Shown piece by piece: positions 8,315-14,038 of a stretch of DNA of 16,469 nucleotides. The stretch is from IMCC26256 sp046081705. GTDB taxonomy: Bacteria; Actinomycetota; Acidimicrobiia; IMCC26256. The notes under the pieces are model-generated. The model searched no databases, was not told the DNA's origin, and saw nothing but the letters and a program-made list of their open reading frames with translations. The stretch spans positions 1 through 16,469 of the forward strand of contig JBJTWK010000013.1 of the NCBI GenBank assembly GCA_046081705.1. The letters are read 5' to 3'. The position numbers and the translations under genes are program-made. Position 1 is the stretch's first letter. The number at the start of each line of letters is the position of its first letter.

Positions 8315-8339
8315 CCCGGCGCCGAGGCCTCGGCGGGCT
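8313..8339. terminator. Imperfect GC inverted repeat between ETF and DoxX genes
   Basis: AGCCCG and CCGAGG on the left pair with CCTCGGCGGGCT on the right, giving a 12-bp stem with a 3-base bulge. The left arm starts in the ETF stop codon and the repeat ends five bases before the convergent DoxX stop. A bidirectional terminator is inferred; no U-tract is seen. Confidence 0.45.
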
Positions 8340-8343
8340 GGAC

Positions 8344-8886
8344 TCAGCCCTGCTTCGCCGGAGGTCGGTAGAAGACCGCGAGGAGCGCGAGCCCGCCACC
8401 GCCACCGAGCCCGGCCGCGATGGCGAGGCCGCGCCAGCCGACGAGGTCCTCGCCGATGCCGACCGCGTGGTCGACCGACCAGCCGCCGGCACCGACGGCA
8501 CCGATCGCGATCGCCACGAGGATGAGGGTGAGCACGTACTCGTAGCCCTCGCCGGGTCGGAAGATGAAGTACCCGTTGCGGATGTGGTTCGTGATGAGCG
8601 CCACGAGCATCGTGCCGACGACCCCGGCTGCGGCGAGCGGGGTGAGGACCCCGAGGATGAGCATGAGGCCCGCGCCGAGCTCGGTGATGCTGGCGAGCCA
8701 GGCGTGGAGGATGCCCGGCTTCATGCCGAGGCTCTCGAACCACCCGGCCGTGCCCGTGATCTTCCCGCCGCGGAAGACGTGGTTGTAGCCGTGGGCCACC
8801 ATGACGATGCCGATCGCCACCCGCAGGACGAGCAGACCGGCGTCCACGCCACCCGAGACCTCTGCCGCACCCAGCACCGTCGCCAC
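8344..8886 (-). CDS. DoxX-family integral membrane protein
   Basis: A 180-residue membrane protein with hydrophobic segments at about 17-35, 65-83, 86-100, 117-135 and 152-172. The DoxX signature region RVAIGIVMVAHGYNHVF (22-38) comes first, followed by a helix with ITELGAGLMLILGVLTPLAA, typical of the DoxX/DoxD superfamily. Family members have been linked to thiosulfate:quinone oxidoreductase (DoxD), to redox-stress complexes in mycobacteria and to quinone-reactive membrane steps; none of these roles can be assigned from this sequence. The start is GTG 8886 with AGGAGG five bases upstream, one of the best ribosome-binding sites in the window. It is a single gene, convergent with the ETF gene and divergent from the small Zn-ribbon gene. 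A -10 candidate TAGCGT lies at 8931-8926. Confidence 0.88.
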   Translation of the reverse strand: MATVLGAAEVSGGVDAGLLVLRVAIGIVMVAHGYNHVFRGGKITGTAGWFESLGMKPGILHAWLASITELGAGLMLILGVLTPLAAAGVVGTMLVALITNHIRNGYFIFRPGEGYEYVLTLILVAIAIGAVGAGGWSVDHAVGIGEDLVGWRGLAIAAGLGGGGGLALLAVFYRPPAKQG

Positions 8887-8925
8887 CGTCGCCTCCTCAT
8901 GTCGGACCGCTCCGAACCGCCGGGA

Positions 8926-8931
8926 ACGCTA
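8926..8931 (-). promoter_or_regulatory. Candidate -10 element of the DoxX-family gene
   Basis: TAGCGT on the minus strand fits TANNNT and would give a leader of about 33 bases containing the AGGAGG site. No convincing -35 element is seen. Confidence 0.35.
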
Positions 8932-9043
8932 CCGGGAGGGCGGACGCCGCCCGCGTTTCCCCGGCCGCCCTCAGGACCGGCCCGGCGTACCCGCCCGCGC
9001 ACCGCCTGCGCCGGCGGTCCGCGCTCACCCGGGCCCCGGCGCG

Positions 9044-9049
9044 TACGGT
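9044..9049 (+). promoter_or_regulatory. Candidate -10 element of the 66-residue Zn-ribbon gene
   Basis: TACGGT lies 43 bases before the GTG start and matches TANNNT. The implied leader of about 35 bases contains GAGGA at 9082-9086. The other 150 or so bases of this divergent gap (8887-9092) show no recognisable feature. Confidence 0.35.
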
Positions 9050-9092
9050 CGAGGCGCAACGTCCGATCGACCGCCCGACCCGAGGACCGCCC

Positions 9093-9293
9093 GTGACCGT
9101 CGACATCGCGCCCCGCATCCGCCCGTGCATGCGCTGTCGGACGGAGCACGAGATGCGCTTCTACGGCATGTGCGATGCGTGCACGGCGGAGCTGCACGCG
9201 AAGTACGCCGACCTCGCCCAGGAGGTCGAGGTCGCGGCCTACGAGCCGAAGATGAACGTCACCCCGAACGCGGTGGCGCTCAAGGACGACTGA
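9093..9293 (+). CDS. Small Zn-ribbon protein, 66 residues
   Basis: Function unknown. The protein has two CxxC pairs, CMRC (residues 12-15) and CDAC (27-30), separated by 11 residues, which is the spacing of a compact zinc ribbon. The remainder (AELHAKYADLAQEVEVAAYEPKMNVTPNAVALKDD) is hydrophilic and acidic, with no signal or membrane segment, so it should be cytosolic and may bind a protein or nucleic acid. The start is GTG 9093 with GAGGA six bases upstream. It is alone on its strand, divergent from the DoxX gene and convergent with the CxxC protein gene. Its stop codon lies inside the inverted repeat at 9291-9319. The cysteine pairs and ribosome-binding site make it a credible gene despite its size. 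Confidence 0.78.
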   Translation: MTVDIAPRIRPCMRCRTEHEMRFYGMCDACTAELHAKYADLAQEVEVAAYEPKMNVTPNAVALKDD

Positions 9294-9319
9294 CCCCGCC
9301 CGTCCGCCGGGCGCGGTCA
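9291..9319. terminator. Shared hairpin terminator containing both stop codons
   Basis: TGACCCCGCCCG pairs with CGGGCGCGGTCA across a 5-base loop (11 of 12 positions match). The outermost three base pairs are the TGA stop of the plus-strand gene and the TGA stop of the minus-strand gene. Each transcript would form the same stem right at its stop codon, so this looks like a compact bidirectional terminator. Confidence 0.6.
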
Positions 9320-9730
9320 GTCCCCCGAGGCCCGGCGGCGGTGCCGCAGGGCCGGGAGCAGCCCGGCCTCGGCGAGGATGCGCTGGGCGCGGGCCTCCTC
9401 CGCGTCGACGACGAGCGCGTCGCCCGGTTGCCGACCCACGACGAACGATACGACGCAGTCGGCGCACGCGTCCGTGCCCTCCATGACACACTCGCCGCAG
9501 TCGATCCGCATCGACGGCCGACCGCCGGCCGAGGGGTGCCGGAGCCGGGTCTCGGCGTCGACCTCCACGACGGGCTCGGCCGCAGCCGTCACCCGTCGCC
9601 GGCCGAACGGCACGACCACCACGTGACCGGGGGGACCATCGTGCGCGACCGTGCGGCCCGCATCGCCCGGCGCGCCGTCGACCCGCTCGTCCATCCGCTC
9701 GTCGATCCGCTCGTCCATCCGCTCGTTCAT
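9317..9730 (-). CDS. Small CxxC protein with repetitive N-terminus
   Basis: The C-terminal 64 residues (from MRIDCGECVMEGTDACADC at 9511 to the end) form a compact Cys-rich domain: two CxxC pairs, then VVSFVVGRQPGDALVVDAEEARAQRILAEAGLLP. I recall similar small uncharacterised actinobacterial proteins, but no known function. The start is uncertain. ATG 9511 would give only this core and has no ribosome-binding site. ATG 9730 has GGAGGTG seven bases upstream, and the 73 codons between the two starts have about 90% G or C at third positions against roughly 55-60% at second positions, which supports translation. I therefore use 9730 (137 residues). The first 17 residues are a repeat of DERM/DERI units encoded by a 12-bp tandem repeat. 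The gene follows the NYN-like gene on the same strand after 118 bases. Confidence 0.6.
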   Translation of the reverse strand: MNERMDERIDERMDERVDGAPGDAGRTVAHDGPPGHVVVVPFGRRRVTAAAEPVVEVDAETRLRHPSAGGRPSMRIDCGECVMEGTDACADCVVSFVVGRQPGDALVVDAEEARAQRILAEAGLLPALRHRRRASGD

Positions 9731-9738
9731 CCGCTCGC
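9683..9738. repeat. 12-bp tandem repeat, about 4.7 copies
   Basis: The unit CCGCTCGTCCAT occurs at 9683, 9695 (one change), 9707 and 9719 (one change), with a partial copy at 9731-9738. The period is a multiple of three, so copy changes keep the minus-strand reading frame, where it encodes GAGCGGATGGAC-type codons (ERMD). It spans the proposed start codon region of the small CxxC protein. Confidence 0.9.
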
Positions 9739-9848
9739 ACCTCCGGGTTCGTCGGCGCACTCGGGGCGTGCACCGACCGGGGCGCACGATCGCAGAGGGG
9801 TCGGACACGGTCCCCGGATCGGCCCGACACCGGCCGCTGGTGGGTCGG

Positions 9849-11372
9849 TCAGGCCGAGAGGGCGGCGAGGAACGGCTCGACGGCGACCGTGGTGGCGCCG
9901 AGTCGCCCGACCTCGGCCGGCACGTGGCCGTCCGAGGAGATCACGAGCACCGGCACCGAGGCCGGGACCGCCGCGACCTCCCGCAGAAGGAGCGCCTCCA
10001 CCGCCTCGCCGGGCTCGGTGAGCACCGCCCGGACGCCGGGACGCCCGAGCTTGGCCGGGGGCTCGAGGTCGTCGCCGAGGAACACGGCGACGAGATCGCA
10101 CCGGTACCGGGCGTGGAGCGCGCGCAGGGACGCCACGAGGTGCTTGCGCTGCTCGCTCACCGGTTCGTCCGGCCAGGCGTCGCGCGCCGCCGGCGAGGCG
10201 TCGACGACCACGACGAGCCGTGGCGTGCGCAGGATCGCGTCGATCCCCTCGGCGGTGTCGGCCCGCATGCCGACCGGGATCCGGGGCGCGGGCCGCGGGC
10301 CGACGGGCGCGGCGGCGCGCGGCGCAGCGGGTCGGTCGGTTGCCGTCGGTCCGGCCACCACCGGCGCCGCTCGCGTCGGCGCCACCTCGGGCGGGGTCAG
10401 CTCGTCGAGCCGAGCGCTGAGCCGTCGGGCCAGCGATGCCGCGTCGGCGAGCGCGATGCGTTCGTGGGCGGGCAGTCGACCGCGCTTGGTCTCCTCGATC
10501 TCGAGTTCGGCGGCCCGGGCACGATCCACGGCCGTCGCCCGGTCGGCGTCGGCCTGGGCGAGACGCCGCTCGAAGGACGCGAGCTCGGCCGCGAGCTCGG
10601 TGATGCGGGCGGTCGCCTCCTCGAGTTCCCGCCGCGTCCCGGCCATGCGGGCCTCCGCTTCGGCCCGCTCCTCGCGCACCCGGTGCTCGGCGCTGCGGAC
10701 ACGGCGCTCCGCGTCCTCGCCGGCGCTCCTCGCCCTTTGGACGGCCTCATCGGCCTGCTCGGCGCGCGCGTTCGCTGCGTCGGCCGCCGACCGGGCCCGA
10801 CCCAGATCCGCCTCGGCCCGTGCGGACCGCTCCCGCAGTGCCGCGAGTTCCTCCCGGGCCCGTCGCGCGCCCTCCTCGGCCTGCTCGGCCATCTCGAGCG
10901 CGGCGCGGATCTCGTCCCCCTGGTCGTCCGGGGTCGTCGCGACCGCGGCGGGCGCACCGCCGAGATCGATCGCGCACGCGGCGCCGAGGCCGTAGCCCCA
11001 ACCGGTCGGCCGTGACGCGTAGAGCGCCGACACGAGCACGGGGAGGGTCCCGACGGCCGCGGCCTCGCGCACCCGGTCGAGCGCGCCCTCGACCGACCAG
11101 CCGTCGAGCGCGTCGATCGCGCGCGGGTCCTCGAGGAAGCGGGTGCTCACCGAACGACGGAAGGACGCGTCCTGATCGATCGCCCGCCGCAGCGCGTCGT
11201 CGGACGCCGCGAGCACGAGTTCGTCGCCGAACCCGTCGTCGGCCGCGAGCCCTTCGGGCGCCGCCTCGAGATCGACGAGCACGTCAGCCGCGACGCCGAG
11301 CAACGGTGCGAGCAGATCGGAGGGCACGGGCGGCACCGTCGGTTCCACGCGCACCGCGCCGCCGTCGGTCAT
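9849..11372 (-). CDS. Coiled-coil protein with C-terminal NYN/YacP-like domain
   Basis: A 507-residue cytosolic protein. Residues 1-145 form an alpha-helical N-domain without a recognised motif. Residues 150-297 are a long Ala/Glu/Arg coiled coil. Residues 330-370 are a Pro/Ala-rich linker. Residues 385-505 resemble the NYN (PIN-like nuclease) domain of YacP/Rae1-type RNA endonucleases: LVVVVDASP...WP, EQRKHLVASLRAL, LVAVFLG, TEPGEAVEALLLREV, PVLVISSDGHV. Compared with the usual pattern (VDGYN, FDG, GETADD, SSDREV), Asp391 and Asp481 remain, but the Asn of the first motif, the Asp of FDG and one of the paired acidic residues are replaced, so nuclease activity is doubtful. The ATG at 11372 lies four bases after the stop of the Zn-ribbon gene, so the two are probably co-translated. 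The conserved architecture suggests RNA binding or a structural role; that is inference. Confidence 0.82.
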   Translation of the reverse strand: MTDGGAVRVEPTVPPVPSDLLAPLLGVAADVLVDLEAAPEGLAADDGFGDELVLAASDDALRRAIDQDASFRRSVSTRFLEDPRAIDALDGWSVEGALDRVREAAAVGTLPVLVSALYASRPTGWGYGLGAACAIDLGGAPAAVATTPDDQGDEIRAALEMAEQAEEGARRAREELAALRERSARAEADLGRARSAADAANARAEQADEAVQRARSAGEDAERRVRSAEHRVREERAEAEARMAGTRRELEEATARITELAAELASFERRLAQADADRATAVDRARAAELEIEETKRGRLPAHERIALADAASLARRLSARLDELTPPEVAPTRAAPVVAGPTATDRPAAPRAAAPVGPRPAPRIPVGMRADTAEGIDAILRTPRLVVVVDASPAARDAWPDEPVSEQRKHLVASLRALHARYRCDLVAVFLGDDLEPPAKLGRPGVRAVLTEPGEAVEALLLREVAAVPASVPVLVISSDGHVPAEVGRLGATTVAVEPFLAALSA

Positions 11373-11376
11373 CGGT

Positions 11377-11610
11377 TCAGGCTGCCCCGGCTGCGTCGTC
11401 ACCGGCGTCGAGCACCTCGATGCGGTCCCCGGTCGCCCGGCACCACCGACACTCGACCGACTCGATCGACTCCTCCACGACCTCGACGGCCTCGACCTCG
11501 AGATCACCACCCACCGTGAAGTGGTGGTACTCCCGGGTCCGACGGCTGATCGCCACGTCGAACCGGGTGAGGTTGCCGCAGCCGGTGCAGCGGTAGCGGG
11601 TGGCAGCCAT
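11377..11610 (-). CDS. Small Zn-ribbon protein, 77 residues
   Basis: The protein starts MAATRYRCTGCGNLTRFDV and has two CxxC pairs (C8/C11 and C54/C57) flanking a beta-rich segment (REYHHFTVGGDLEVEAVEVVEESIESVECRWC, read across about residues 26-57), the layout of a rubredoxin-like zinc ribbon. It ends with an acidic, Ala-rich tail. Function is unknown; similar small proteins are common next to NYN-like coiled-coil genes in actinobacteria as far as I recall, which would fit a shared role in RNA metabolism. Translation should start at ATG 11610. No Shine-Dalgarno sequence is present, but a -10 element TAGGAT ends nine bases upstream, so the mRNA is probably leaderless or nearly so. It heads the minus-strand cluster and is coupled to the NYN-like gene. 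Confidence 0.8.
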   Translation of the reverse strand: MAATRYRCTGCGNLTRFDVAISRRTREYHHFTVGGDLEVEAVEVVEESIESVECRWCRATGDRIEVLDAGDDAAGAA

Positions 11611-11619
11611 GGTGCGGCG

Positions 11620-11625
11620 ATCCTA
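11620..11625 (-). promoter_or_regulatory. Candidate -10 element of the Zn-ribbon/NYN-like operon
   Basis: TAGGAT on the minus strand, nine bases before ATG 11610, with no ribosome-binding site between. This suggests a leaderless or near-leaderless transcript. It shares a 113-base divergent gap with the SOS-type promoter of the exonuclease gene, about 70 bases away. Confidence 0.5.
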
Positions 11626-11695
11626 CGGGGGTCGGACCCGCCCACCCGCGGACCGTGCGGGCCCACCGAGCGCCCACCGCCGGTGGCCGGCGTAC

Positions 11696-11709
11696 CGAAC
11701 ACCTGTTCG
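11696..11709 (+). promoter_or_regulatory. LexA-type SOS box
   Basis: CGAAC-ACCT-GTTCG is a perfect 5+5 palindrome with a 4-base spacer. It fits the Gram-positive/actinobacterial LexA operator core CGAACN4GTTCG. It ends one base before the -10 element TAGTGT of a DNA-repair type nuclease gene, where bound LexA would block RNA polymerase. The gene content next to it makes chance unlikely. Confidence 0.72.
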
Positions 11710-11710
11710 C

Positions 11711-11716
11711 TAGTGT
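11711..11716 (+). promoter_or_regulatory. Candidate -10 element, leaderless exonuclease transcript
   Basis: TAGTGT fits TANNNT and is followed by seven bases and the GTG start at 11724. There is no ribosome-binding site, so transcription probably starts at or beside the GTG. Confidence 0.55.
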
Positions 11717-11723
11717 GCCCTCC

Positions 11724-13472
11724 GTGACCGCGCTCACCCCGAGGCTCCCCATCACGGCCCACGACGCATCCACCCCCGGGCGCGCCCCGCTCGCCGTCCA
11801 GCAGTCCTTCGACGCGCTCGGCACGCCGCTCGCCGAGGTGACCTTCGTGGTCCTCGACCTCGAGACAACGGGCACCTCCGCCGCCGAGTGTGCGATCACC
11901 GAGGTCGGCGCGGTGCGGTACCGCGGCGGCGAACGCCTCGGCACGTTCCAGACCCTCGTGAACCCCGGGGTGCCGATCCCGCCGACCATCACGGTCATCA
12001 CCGGGATCACCGAGGCGATGGTGCTGCCGGCGCCGCCCATCGAGGAGGTGCTGCCCGCGCTGCTCGAGTTCATCGGTGGCGCGGTGATCGTCGGGCACAA
12101 CGTGCGCTTCGACATCTCGTTCCTCGACGCAGCGCTCGATCGCGCCGGGTACCCGACGCTCGCGAACCGCCGGGTGGACACCCTCGGGCTCGCGCGTCGC
12201 CTCGTGCGCGACGAGGTGCACGACCTCAAGCTCGGCACCCTTGCGCGTCACCTCGGGGTCGCCGAGACCCCGTGCCACCGGGCGCTCGCGGACGCGCAGG
12301 CGACCGCCGAGGTCCTGCATGCGCTCCTCGAGCGTGCGGGCACGCTGGGTGTGCTCGGCCTCGACGACCTCCTCGAACTGCCCACGATCAGGGCGCACCC
12401 GTCGGCGTCCAAGCTGCGCCTCACGGCCGGACTCCCCCGCGAGCCGGGCGTGTACGTGTTCCGCGACCGCACGGGGCGGGTGCTCTACGTGGGCAAGGCC
12501 ACGAACCTCCGGGCCCGGGTCCGCTCGTACTTCGGAGGCGACGACCGCCGCAAGGTTCCACAACTCCTGCGGGAGACCGAACGGATCGACCACATCCGGT
12601 GCGCCGATCCGCTCGAGGCCGAGATCCACGAACTCCGTCTGATCCGACGCCACGAACCCCGGTTCAACCGGGTCGGCAAGGGCTGGCGCGCGTACGCGTA
12701 CCTCAAGCTGACCGTGGCGGAACGGTTCCCGCGCCTCACCGTCGTCACCGAGGCCCGACCCGACGGGTCCGTGTACCTGGGGCCGTTCCGCTCGCGACGC
12801 AGCGCCACCGCCGTGAAGGAGGCGATCGAGGCGGCCGTGCCGTTGCGCCGCTGCACCGACCGCATCGCCCGCCACGCACCGATCACCTGCGACACGCCCT
12901 GCGCACCCGCCCAGCTCGGGGTCGCCGCGTGCCCGTGCCGCGGCGAGACGACCGAGGACGACTACCGGGCGATCGTCGAGCGGGCGGTCGTCGCGCTGCG
13001 GAGCGACCACCGCGCCCTGCTCGGCCCGCTCGAGACCCGGATGGCCGCGCTGAGCGAGCAGGAGCGCTTCGAGGAGGCCGCCGCGACCCGCGACCGGCTC
13101 GCGACGCTCTCGCGCGCGCTGCGTCGCGTCCGCACGATCGAGTGGCTGCGCCGCGCCGGTCGACTGCGCATCGAGACCCCCGCCGGCGTGCGCGACTTCG
13201 ACGGCGGCCACCTGTGCATGGCTGCGACCCCGCGTCTCGACGGCACCGACCCGGATCCGGATCGGGTCGACGTCGCGCCGCTCCCCCTCGGGCAACCGCC
13301 CACCCGCGACGAGATCGACGAGCTGCTCGCCGTCGCCCGGTGGCTCGACCGGGAGTTCGACGCCGGACGGATCCGACTCCTCGAGGCGACGGGCTGCGCC
13401 GCGTCGGCCTGCTCCGGGCCGTTGCCCGCCTACGCGCCCGTGTCGCGCGGCGGGATCCGCCGGGGGCGCTGA
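11724..13472 (+). CDS. DEDDh exonuclease fused to GIY-YIG/UvrC-like module
   Basis: A 582-residue DNA-repair type protein. Residues 38-205 form a DnaQ-like 3'-5' exonuclease with all DEDDh residues: Asp45 and Glu47 (DLETTG), Asp130 (HNVRFD), His185 and Asp190 (HRALAD). Residues 230-320 form a GIY-YIG nuclease (GVY 242-244, YVG 255-257, Arg263, Glu303 at the UvrC catalytic position). A Cys-rich segment follows (C377, C389, C393, C403, C405), then a UVR motif (about 433-465, ALSEQERFEEAAATRDRLA) as used for UvrB contact. UvrC's C-terminal RNase H-like nuclease and helix-hairpin-helix parts are absent, so only the 3'-incision activity would remain, as in Cho. The layout matches the actinobacterial family that includes M. 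tuberculosis Rv2191. GTG 11724 is preferred over GTG 11655 because the LexA box and -10 element lie between them. Confidence 0.92.
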   Translation: MTALTPRLPITAHDASTPGRAPLAVQQSFDALGTPLAEVTFVVLDLETTGTSAAECAITEVGAVRYRGGERLGTFQTLVNPGVPIPPTITVITGITEAMVLPAPPIEEVLPALLEFIGGAVIVGHNVRFDISFLDAALDRAGYPTLANRRVDTLGLARRLVRDEVHDLKLGTLARHLGVAETPCHRALADAQATAEVLHALLERAGTLGVLGLDDLLELPTIRAHPSASKLRLTAGLPREPGVYVFRDRTGRVLYVGKATNLRARVRSYFGGDDRRKVPQLLRETERIDHIRCADPLEAEIHELRLIRRHEPRFNRVGKGWRAYAYLKLTVAERFPRLTVVTEARPDGSVYLGPFRSRRSATAVKEAIEAAVPLRRCTDRIARHAPITCDTPCAPAQLGVAACPCRGETTEDDYRAIVERAVVALRSDHRALLGPLETRMAALSEQERFEEAAATRDRLATLSRALRRVRTIEWLRRAGRLRIETPAGVRDFDGGHLCMAATPRLDGTDPDPDRVDVAPLPLGQPPTRDEIDELLAVARWLDREFDAGRIRLLEATGCAASACSGPLPAYAPVSRGGIRRGR

Positions 13473-14038
13473 GCCCCGTCGCGATCCGGCACGCCGCTCG
13501 TGCGTCGGGCGGACGCGGGCACCGCATCGGCCGGGGCCGTCCCGCCCGGGCGCGGTGCGCCGGAGCGGGGTGCCTCCGACGCCGCCCGCGTGTTCGCCGC
13601 CGCGCGGTGCAGGAGTCGCCAACCGCCGTCGAGCGCCAGCGTGACGATCCCGGCGGTGACGAGCGCCCAGATCGGCAGCCACAGGGCCATGCGGAGGTAC
13701 CGACCGGAACCCGAACCGGTGATCACGTCGATGAGGTTGTTCGTCGACAGGAGCCCGATCGCCCGCGCGATGTAGAGGGAGATCGCACCACCCACGAGCA
13801 CCGCGACGGCCCACACCCCGATCCGCACCGCGAGCGGGAACCCCGGGGTGCCTGCGGTGGCGGCGGGGGCCGCTCGCCGCCGTTCGGCGCGGGTACCGGC
13901 CGCCGGGCCCGGGGCCGTCACGGAGCCGGGTGCGCGCAGGGTGCGCCCACAGCCCGAGCACGAGAAGGTGGAGCCCGGCGCGACCCCGTCCATCGCGTGG
14001 CGGGTCGAGCAGGCCGGGCACTGGAGCGCGCGGGCCAC
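13430..14038 (-). CDS. Zn-ribbon membrane protein, two helices
   Basis: Function unknown; 202 residues. The N-terminus carries a zinc ribbon (CPAC at 7-10, CSGC at 27-30), then a basic, Pro/Ala-rich linker. Two membrane helices follow at about 72-93 and 115-137. The C-terminal 60 residues are Arg/Pro-rich, probably disordered and cytoplasmic. The start is GTG 14038, which overlaps the trpD stop by one base (TAGTG), so translation is probably coupled to trpD. The 3' end overlaps the convergent exonuclease gene by 43 bases. Similar N-terminal ribbon plus membrane-helix proteins are common in bacteria as uncharacterised factors. The link to tryptophan synthesis is positional only. Confidence 0.75.
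   Translation of the reverse strand: MARALQCPACSTRHAMDGVAPGSTFSCSGCGRTLRAPGSVTAPGPAAGTRAERRRAAPAATAGTPGFPLAVRIGVWAVAVLVGGAISLYIARAIGLLSTNNLIDVITGSGSGRYLRMALWLPIWALVTAGIVTLALDGGWRLLHRAAANTRAASEAPRSGAPRPGGTAPADAVPASARRTSGVPDRDGAQRPRRIPPRDTGA

Noticed and set aside
6428..8743. Long minus-strand open frame extending the ABC ATPase by hundreds of codons
   Set aside because: It lies opposite the ETF fusion, is rich in Arg/Asp/Gly low-complexity sequence and lacks any domain. The ATPase start at 6427 has a ribosome-binding site and a normal N-terminus.
9683..9738. Tandem repeat as a CRISPR-like or iteron array
   Set aside because: Units are directly adjacent without spacers, only 12 bp, and lie in a reading frame. 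No replication or cas gene is nearby.
9651..11015. Plus-strand frame with RSSIRSSIRS repeats
   Set aside because: The repeat reads in this frame too, but the codon-position bias, ribosome-binding site and Cys motifs favour the minus strand. The rest is antisense to the coiled coil.
11373..14021. Upstream extension of the NYN-like frame through the exonuclease gene
   Set aside because: The frame runs antisense to the exonuclease domains. ATG 11372 is coupled to the Zn-ribbon stop codon and gives a sensible N-terminus.
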